From NCBI GenBank assembly GCA_051877855.1, contig JBJEJH010000034.1:1-31788 (forward strand): 31,788 bases of DNA, in the 5' to 3' direction. Positions 26,090 through 31,788 of this stretch are shown piece by piece. The first letter of the stretch is position 1. Each line of letters opens with the position of its first letter. A model generated the notes under the pieces. It was given only the letters and a program-made list of their open reading frames with translations, ran no database searches and had not been told where the DNA came from. This DNA comes from MGBC120314 sp051877855 (GTDB taxonomy: Bacteria > Bacillota > Clostridia > Lachnospirales > Lachnospiraceae). Made by a program: the position numbers and the translations under genes.

Positions 26090-27754
26090 ATGAAATCGGT
26101 TCAGACAAAAATTATCCTGCTGATTTTAACAGGAATCATTGCTTCCTCGACAATTGTTGGTGTTACCGGCATCATGAGCTTTGGAAAGGCAATTGATGAG
26201 GACTCGGTTAAGGTAATGAATCTGATGTGCAGTGAAAAGGCACAGGAGTTAAATAATGTACTGGGGAAAATAGAACAATCCGTAGAAATCCTGTCGGAAT
26301 ATGCCGTTGATAATCTTGAAAGCATTGACAGACTTTCAAAGGATACGGAGTATCTGGAAAAATTCACAAAAGATCTGGAGGAACTCGGACTGACTACTGC
26401 CAATGCAACCGAAGGCGCAGTAGCGGTTTATGTCCGCTTTAATCCGGATATCACGTCGTCTATGGCGGGTTTTTTCAAGGTAAAGAATACGGTAAATGAA
26501 AAATTTGTTGATGAAGAACTTACGGATTTTTCACTATACAGCCCGGAGGATGTGGAACATGTGGGCTGGTATTATATTCCGGTCAATGCAGGAAAAGCAG
26601 TGTGGATGCAGCCCTATGATAATAAAAACATTGATATATACATGATTTCCTATGTGATTCCCGTATATAAGGATAACGAGCTTTTTGGAATTGTAGGCAT
26701 GGATATTGACTTTCGTTATATTGCCGAAATGGTTGACAATATAAAAATATATGAGACCGGTCATGCATTTATCACGGATGAGAATTTTGTGATTGTCCAT
26801 AGCAGGCATTTTGCGCCGGGAACCGTGGTAAGAGAATTAAGTGACAGCCTTCTGGTGGCGGGAGACGATGACCTTCTTAGCATGGATACCTTGTATGATC
26901 ATGAATTGGACGGAGAAGAGAAAAAAGTTGTATTCCGGTCCCTTGAAAATGGCATGAAACTTGCTGTCACGGTTCCGGTTTCGGAAATTGACCGTACGAA
27001 AAACAGGCTGATTATTCAGATCATTATTATGGCATGTTTTATCATGCTGGTGTTTGTATTTGCGGCTCTTGCAATTGCCAAAACCATTGTCAAACCGTTA
27101 AAGGAATTAAATCATGCTGCGAAGGAAATAGCGCAGGGTAATCTGGAAGTTTCTCTTGCCTGCAAGTCCGAGGATGAGGTGGGAACTCTTGCAAAGAGTC
27201 TGAAAGAAACGGCTCAACAGCTGAAAAAAAGAATTACCTATATTAATAATCTGGCTTACATGGATAAGCTTACGGAAACAAAAAATAATACGGCATATCT
27301 GAATGAGGTCTCTGACATCAAACGGAGCATGCAGGAGAAGGAAGGTACATTTGCCGTATTTGTGATCGATGCGAATGGTTTGAAATATATTAATGATACT
27401 TACGGACACAGTTATGGAAATGAACTGATTATTGCGATCTCCAAAGCGGCGGTGCCGGTGTTTGGAGCGGAGCATGTTTTCCGGATCGGCGGGGATGAGT
27501 TTGCGGTGATTTTAAGGGATACCGACAGCAAAACATGCAGTGAGCTTTCGGAAGCATTTGAAAGAAACTTAAAGAATTATACCGGAAACCTGAAACCATC
27601 GGCGGCAATCGGCAGTGCAGTGTATGATAAGAATATTGACAGCAGCTATGAAAGTGTATTTGAACGTGCGGATGAGAAAATGTATGAGAGAAAGCTTGAT
27701 ATGAAGTCAAGGGGAGAGTATAGCAGCGTTTCTGTGCCGGGTGAGACGGTATAA
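26090..27754 (+). CDS. Cache-HAMP-GGDEF diguanylate cyclase
   Basis: The true start is most likely the ATG at 26090, with AAGGAG ten bases upstream; the reading frame is open from 26033 but without a ribosome binding site. The 554-aa protein has a membrane helix at residues about 5-27, a periplasm-side sensory region of the double-Cache type at about 30-300 (GIVGMDIDFRYIAEMV and FITDENFVIVHSR are typical), and a second helix at about 302-325. A HAMP linker (KTIVKPLKELNHAAKEIAQGN) follows, then a GGDEF domain with VIDANGLKYINDTYGHSYGN and an intact GGDEF at 467-471. No RxxD I-site precedes it (FGAE). The family makes c-di-GMP in response to an extracellular small-molecule ligand; the ligand here is unknown. 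It is the last gene of the operon. Confidence 0.9.
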   Translation: MKSVQTKIILLILTGIIASSTIVGVTGIMSFGKAIDEDSVKVMNLMCSEKAQELNNVLGKIEQSVEILSEYAVDNLESIDRLSKDTEYLEKFTKDLEELGLTTANATEGAVAVYVRFNPDITSSMAGFFKVKNTVNEKFVDEELTDFSLYSPEDVEHVGWYYIPVNAGKAVWMQPYDNKNIDIYMISYVIPVYKDNELFGIVGMDIDFRYIAEMVDNIKIYETGHAFITDENFVIVHSRHFAPGTVVRELSDSLLVAGDDDLLSMDTLYDHELDGEEKKVVFRSLENGMKLAVTVPVSEIDRTKNRLIIQIIIMACFIMLVFVFAALAIAKTIVKPLKELNHAAKEIAQGNLEVSLACKSEDEVGTLAKSLKETAQQLKKRITYINNLAYMDKLTETKNNTAYLNEVSDIKRSMQEKEGTFAVFVIDANGLKYINDTYGHSYGNELIIAISKAAVPVFGAEHVFRIGGDEFAVILRDTDSKTCSELSEAFERNLKNYTGNLKPSAAIGSAVYDKNIDSSYESVFERADEKMYERKLDMKSRGEYSSVSVPGETV

Positions 27755-27766
27755 GGAATAGAGGAA

Positions 27767-27796
27767 GAGGTGGAACGGACAATTCCCCCTCCTTTT
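27767..27796 (+). terminator. Possible terminator of the signalling operon
   Basis: A 9-bp imperfect stem (27767-27775 with 27783-27791, one mismatch) is followed by CTTTTA. Less convincing than the other terminators because the T-run is short. Confidence 0.4.
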
Positions 27797-27907
27797 ACCG
27801 ATTTTGTTCCGAGTTTCGGATATAAGAGCTTCTAAAAAATAAAAAGTATAAACAAATCAAACAATTTATAAAAAAGTCGAAACATTCCTATGTCAAAATT
27901 GGGGTGA

Positions 27908-27943
27908 TTTGTGTCTCTTTTGTGTCCATTGGGATGATATAAT
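27908..27943 (+). promoter_or_regulatory. Activator-type promoter of the surface-protein gene
   Basis: TTTGTGTC at 27908-27915 and 27919-27926 (11-bp period), then 11 bp, then TATAAT (27938-27943). The architecture is the same as at 22327-22362, and the bases between the second box and the -10 are mostly different, so the boxes and the spacing are what is conserved. No canonical -35 is present. The leader is about 90 bases. Confidence 0.65.
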
Positions 27944-27988
27944 CTTTGTATATCTGTATGAGAGGAACCGAGTTGCAAGACCTCTGTA

Positions 27989-27999
27989 CGGAAATTCCG
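27989..27999. repeat. Small palindrome in surface-gene leader
   Basis: CGGAA-A-TTCCG, with GTAC on both outer sides (GTACGG... and ...GATGTAC), lies 40 bases before the start of the surface gene. A GAGG/CCTC pair (27962-27965 and 27981-27984) could also form. It may fold in the mRNA or bind a protein. I could not match it to a known riboswitch. Confidence 0.4.
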
Positions 28000-28039
28000 A
28001 TGTACTATGAGGAACAGAATCAAAACAAGGAGAAGATGT

Positions 28040-31000
28040 ATGAGAAGTAAGAGAAAGACAAAAGACAGAATAGTAAGTTTTGCACTGATGTTTGTAATGG
28101 TGTTGTCACTTTTTACGGGCTTTAGCAGTACGGATGTCAGGGCGGAAGGAACACTTCCGGGAGCAAGAAGCGGTTCAAGTGACTCAGGTGATGTATTCTT
28201 AGGCGGAAATTATATTGAGGTGGGTGTAAGCAAGGGTGGTTCTTTTGGTACATATGAAGCGCCTTCCGACGGTTTCCATCCTATGTGCGCTGGAAAAGGC
28301 CTAGGCCTTGTCTCGGACGGAGATGGCTTTGATGTTGGGGAAGAATCCATTACAGGAGACTTTTTCCTTCCGGGTACTCCGGAAGAACGTTCTATTGTGG
28401 GATATAAGATTAATGATGAGGAGATTAGTAACCGTCAGGCAGACAGAAATTATATATCATGGGTAACACCGATACAGGAGTTATCAACCGTGGATGAGTC
28501 GGATGTTTCGGCAGGAGTGTTAAAGGCGGTTACGACCGGTATCACAAAGGATAATGTTAAGTATGTACAGACCGTATCATTTAATGTTAATGATAAGTTT
28601 TTTAAGACCGATGTTGAGATTACGAATCTAAATGAGGATGTCACAGTAAATGATTTGCGTTTTGTGCGGTCTTTTGATCCGGATCAGGATGCGGACAAGC
28701 ATAGCGTTTATGATACATATAATAAAGTAATATGCAATCCTAACAGTTCGACTCCTTATACAGAGGAGCAGTGCGCAATGGTTGTGGCAAGAGGCGGAGT
28801 TACATATGCAGGATTCTTTTTTATGGCATTTGATGAAAGAGCAAGAGCATCCGCAGCTTATTTTGCTCCTGATTCGGCATATGCAGGAAATCTTTGGAAA
28901 GATGATACCTCATTAAGTACAGTCCCGGATACGTCATTAGTTGATTTTTCGGGAGATAATACAAATGATTATGTATATGAGGATAATGGTATTGCCATAA
29001 CATTTGCATGCGGGAATCTGGCACCGGGAGAAAGTACTACATTAACATATTATTCCAGCCTTGATCCGAATGTGGAAGAGAGTATTCAGAATGTCATTGC
29101 AGCAGCTGCAGGAAAACCGGCAGTGTCGGATAAGACAACAACAATCATTACAATTAATGCTGTTCCGGGTGAGGAATATTCCATTGACGGAGGCGTGACG
29201 TGGCAGGACAGTGGTGTATTTGAAGGATTGACACCGGGAACGGTTTATCAGATTATTGCAAGAAAGAAAGCGGTAGATGCTGAGGGACCGGGAGAACCAA
29301 GTGAACCTATTGAGGTCATAACACGTGTGGATTCTGTCAAATCGGCAGTTGTACCAAGCATCAAGTCAAAGACAGACACATCGATTGCAGTTATGGTTGT
29401 GGAAGGTCAGGAGTATTCCATTGACGGTGGTACAACATGGTCTAAGACAGGAGTCTTCAAAAATCTGAATCCGGATACGGAATATTCGATTATTGCACGA
29501 ATTGCGGCAACAGATACAGAAATGCCAAGTGAAGTATCAGCACCAACAGTTTTAAAGACATTACCGAAGGCGGAATCAGAATTGGATGACATTGGTAATG
29601 TAGAAGTAGATGTTATTGTGGCAAATAATGTATCTTCGTCTGTGGCAGTAAGACCTTCAGACATATACAATGCTGTGAAAGAGCGGGATGTTGAGTTTGA
29701 CTATATCGGGACATATAATTTGGCAACGCTGATTAAAGATTATGGATTGGATGTGAAATTATCACTGACAATAGAAGGCGTGTCGGATAAACTGACAGAC
29801 ACAGATAAAGAGGCAATTGAAAAAGCAGCAGATGGAATGAAAACAGGGGATTGTTATGACATTTCCTTAAAGGTATTAGCTGGTAATTCTTATTCAGGAA
29901 CAATTGAACAGGGAGATTCTGAAATACCGTTTGAATTGGGAGTTCCGGTCAATGTTATAAAAGCAGGTAAGAATTATAAGGTTGCAAGATTGTACTATTC
30001 GGAAGAGAGTAGCACACCGGAGATTACCATATTAGAAGATATTGACACCAATACGGATACGGTTTCCTTTAAAACGGATAAGACCGGTGTGTTTGTCTTC
30101 CTATATGAAGAAGATTATGCTCCGGATAAACCTGTTGAAGCAGCAAAGACTGCAACAAGCATTACAATCAAAACGGTTGAGGGTGAAGAGTATTCCATTG
30201 ACGGAGGAAAAACATGGCAGACTTCCGGTTTGTTTGAAAATCTAACACCCGGACAGACTTATGATATCATAGCAAGAAAGAAGGTTGCCGAGGGAGAAAC
30301 GCCGGGCAAGATAAGTGAAAAACTGACGGTAACGACTCCTCAAGAAGTCAAAGTAGAACCGGGAGATGTTTTTGGAGTGATAACCGGCGATGCAGGTTCT
30401 TCTTATACTTTGAGTCTCGGAAATGGAAATACGGAAGTAAAGCGTCTTGAGAATATCTCGAGTGGTGAAGAGTTTGTATTTAAAGATGTTCCGGATGGAG
30501 TGTATAATCTTGTCCTTACAAAAACTACCGCAGATGGAAAAACATTTGTTGCTACGAAGATGGTGACCGTAGAAAATGGAAAACCGATAGATCTCGGAGC
30601 TCTTGATATAGGAGATAAGCAGACGGAGGTTGAAGTCGATCAGGAAGCACCACAGGTTGTGGCAGATGGTCTGGAACAATTATACATAGCCGTTCCGAAG
30701 GATGTGACGGATGCCGGAGTCGATGTTCCGCAGATTATTGCAGATGGTGGTACTGCTAAGGTTATTCTTGCAGTGGTAAAGGCAAAGACTACGGATGTAC
30801 TCAATTCCATGAAGAAGGAGGCCGAGAGCAAGAAGAAGGCAGTCGGAGTAGTCTTTGATGCCGAAGTAGACATGAAGATTACACCGGTCAGTGGTGAAGA
30901 ACAGGTAATCAAGATTTCTGATACAGAGTCTCTGATTCACATGGTAATGCCGTTATCCGAGAAAGATCAGGGAAAAACTGGCTATCAGGTACTTCGCAGC

Positions 31001-31354
31001 CATTTAGAAAAAGGTCAGACGGAAGAAACAATTTCCGTGCTTCCGGAACTTACGGGTTCAGAAAAAACATCCCCTACAAAGGAAGGATTCTTTATTGAAA
31101 ATGGCTATGTACATATCTGGGCACATAAATTCTCAACCTATGCTGTTCTTTATGATGAGGTTGTAACGGTTCCGGTGGATGACGATGATGACGACGACAG
31201 CAGTGATGACGGAAGTCAGACAACGGCAATTGTATCTGCAGAAACCGGTGATGCAACACCGCTTGGTGGACTCTTTATGATGTTGATCCTTTCCGGTGCA
31301 GGACTTGGTGCATTTGCAGTGAAGGGACGCAAGAAAGAAGATACAGAAGAATAA
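28040..31354 (+). CDS. Secreted, wall-anchored-type surface repeat protein
   Basis: The start is the ATG at 28040, supported by AAGGAG (28027-28032); an in-frame ATG at 28007 lacks one. The 1104-aa protein has a basic N-terminus and hydrophobic core (about 10-30) ending in VRAE, a good signal peptide. Residues about 40-360 are a strand-rich domain starting LGGNYIEVGVSKGG, as in other large adhesins. Three similar Fn3-like units follow, each with YSIDGG-x-TW at about 380, 459 and 718. A carboxypeptidase-regulatory-like segment (about 780-870) and further strands come next. The end has a poly-Asp/Ser linker, a TGDATP motif resembling a sortase signal, a hydrophobic helix and a positive tail. 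No sortase is in the window. The gene has its own promoter, shared in design with the signalling operon. Confidence 0.85.
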   Translation: MRSKRKTKDRIVSFALMFVMVLSLFTGFSSTDVRAEGTLPGARSGSSDSGDVFLGGNYIEVGVSKGGSFGTYEAPSDGFHPMCAGKGLGLVSDGDGFDVGEESITGDFFLPGTPEERSIVGYKINDEEISNRQADRNYISWVTPIQELSTVDESDVSAGVLKAVTTGITKDNVKYVQTVSFNVNDKFFKTDVEITNLNEDVTVNDLRFVRSFDPDQDADKHSVYDTYNKVICNPNSSTPYTEEQCAMVVARGGVTYAGFFFMAFDERARASAAYFAPDSAYAGNLWKDDTSLSTVPDTSLVDFSGDNTNDYVYEDNGIAITFACGNLAPGESTTLTYYSSLDPNVEESIQNVIAAAAGKPAVSDKTTTIITINAVPGEEYSIDGGVTWQDSGVFEGLTPGTVYQIIARKKAVDAEGPGEPSEPIEVITRVDSVKSAVVPSIKSKTDTSIAVMVVEGQEYSIDGGTTWSKTGVFKNLNPDTEYSIIARIAATDTEMPSEVSAPTVLKTLPKAESELDDIGNVEVDVIVANNVSSSVAVRPSDIYNAVKERDVEFDYIGTYNLATLIKDYGLDVKLSLTIEGVSDKLTDTDKEAIEKAADGMKTGDCYDISLKVLAGNSYSGTIEQGDSEIPFELGVPVNVIKAGKNYKVARLYYSEESSTPEITILEDIDTNTDTVSFKTDKTGVFVFLYEEDYAPDKPVEAAKTATSITIKTVEGEEYSIDGGKTWQTSGLFENLTPGQTYDIIARKKVAEGETPGKISEKLTVTTPQEVKVEPGDVFGVITGDAGSSYTLSLGNGNTEVKRLENISSGEEFVFKDVPDGVYNLVLTKTTADGKTFVATKMVTVENGKPIDLGALDIGDKQTEVEVDQEAPQVVADGLEQLYIAVPKDVTDAGVDVPQIIADGGTAKVILAVVKAKTTDVLNSMKKEAESKKKAVGVVFDAEVDMKITPVSGEEQVIKISDTESLIHMVMPLSEKDQGKTGYQVLRSHLEKGQTEETISVLPELTGSEKTSPTKEGFFIENGYVHIWAHKFSTYAVLYDEVVTVPVDDDDDDDSSDDGSQTTAIVSAETGDATPLGGLFMMLILSGAGLGAFAVKGRKKEDTEE

Positions 31355-31388
31355 CGGGGCCGATATAATTATGTCAGAAATGATGCAG

Positions 31389-31428
31389 CCGATACAGATC
31401 ATCCCAAGGGTCTGCATCGGTTGTTTTT
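31389..31428 (+). terminator. Terminator of the surface-protein gene
   Basis: A 12-bp stem (31389-31400 with 31409-31420, one mismatch) has an 8-base loop and is followed by TTGTTTTT. Confidence 0.8.
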
Positions 31429-31489
31429 CGTTGCATGAGAAGAAAAGAAAGGATTTTTAATTATATTGGTTACTTTGTTATGAATAAGT

Positions 31490-31650
31490 TTAATCCGCTA
31501 CATTCTTCCAAACTGCATCAAAAACCTCATCGCAGTTATAATCAGGAGCGAACTTTTCTGCAATATCACAGATGGAACGTATATAATCGACATTCTGTTC
31601 AAGCTCATCAGCGATGGTCTCAACAGACTTGTTCTTTTTTATTTTTTTTG
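31490..31650 (-). pseudogene. C-terminal remnant of Rpn/transposase-like nuclease
   Basis: Reading leftward, the frame gives KKIKKNKSVETIADEL, EQNVDYIRSICDIAEKF and APDYNCDEVFDAVWKNVAD, then TAA at 31492-31490. This resembles the C-terminus of Rpn (PD-(D/E)XK) recombination-promoting nuclease/transposase proteins, which are common in Lachnospiraceae. Upstream in the same frame a TAG occurs about 30 codons before this segment, with no start codon between, and a run of eight A/T-rich bases could hide a frameshift. The nuclease core is absent. From 31651 to the window end I see only A/T-rich sequence with no supported gene. Confidence 0.5.
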
Positions 31651-31788
31651 GTAATTTGGGTGGTGGGAAGTATAAAAATAAAACACTTGTTTTCTATGTT
31701 CATATCTGCTACACTTATCTCAAAGCAGAATAGTTCTTTTTATGCAGACGAACGTGTCATTTGTTATGTGTGCATATATGCATGTTTT

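Noticed and set aside
27944..28039. c-di-GMP riboswitch in the surface-gene leader
   Set aside because: The space is only about 90 bases and lacks the conserved GNRA tetraloop/receptor elements of c-di-GMP-I. I found no pseudoknot pattern of class II.

Overview
The window looks like a piece of a Lachnospiraceae-type (Clostridia, Firmicutes) chromosome. The support is AddAB rather than RecBCD, the clostridial form of PurE/PurM/PurN, a VanZ-like protein, strong AAGGAG-type ribosome binding sites, and a signalling operon of a kind common in that family (LytS-like kinase, REC-wHTH regulator, GGDEF proteins). No rRNA, tRNA, CRISPR array or intact insertion sequence was seen.

Region 1 (1-4430) is accessory and visibly A/T-richer than what follows. 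It holds a DUF4143-type AAA ATPase, a truncated cupin, a SUKH/SMI1-like immunity-type protein, an unrecognised 344-aa protein, a GNAT acetyltransferase and a small CDP-alcohol phosphatidyltransferase. A segment of about 52 bp covering the leader and first codons of the ATPase gene is repeated 3.8 kb downstream. There it forms the 3' end of the GNAT gene and supplies the start region of the phosphatidyltransferase. A strong bidirectional terminator closes the region.

Region 2 (4460-11800) has a small membrane-anchored FMN_bind-like protein on the minus strand and, divergently, addB-addA, which encode the recombination nuclease-helicase.

Region 3 (11800-20000) has a 1.4-kaa polytopic membrane protein with a huge Ala/Glu/Pro/Val-rich repetitive tail, then pyrE, three small membrane proteins (one only 50 aa) and an M29-like aminopeptidase with a long N-terminal extension.

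Region 4 (20000-22320) is a compact purE-purM-purN operon ending in a good terminator.

Region 5 (22320-31430) is the most interesting part. A four-gene operon encodes a membrane diguanylate cyclase, a LytS-type histidine kinase, a response regulator with a SARP/OmpR-like winged helix, and a Cache-HAMP-GGDEF diguanylate cyclase. It is followed by a separately promoted, secreted, probably wall-anchored repeat protein. The operon and the surface-protein gene have nearly identical promoters: two TTTGTGTC boxes 11 bp apart, exactly 11 bp before a TATAAT. This is the layout expected for a SARP/OmpR-type activator. I infer a self-contained circuit in which the kinase/regulator pair co-controls its own c-di-GMP enzymes and a surface adhesin.

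The far right end (31490-31788) has only the C-terminal remnant of an Rpn/transposase-like nuclease gene on the minus strand.
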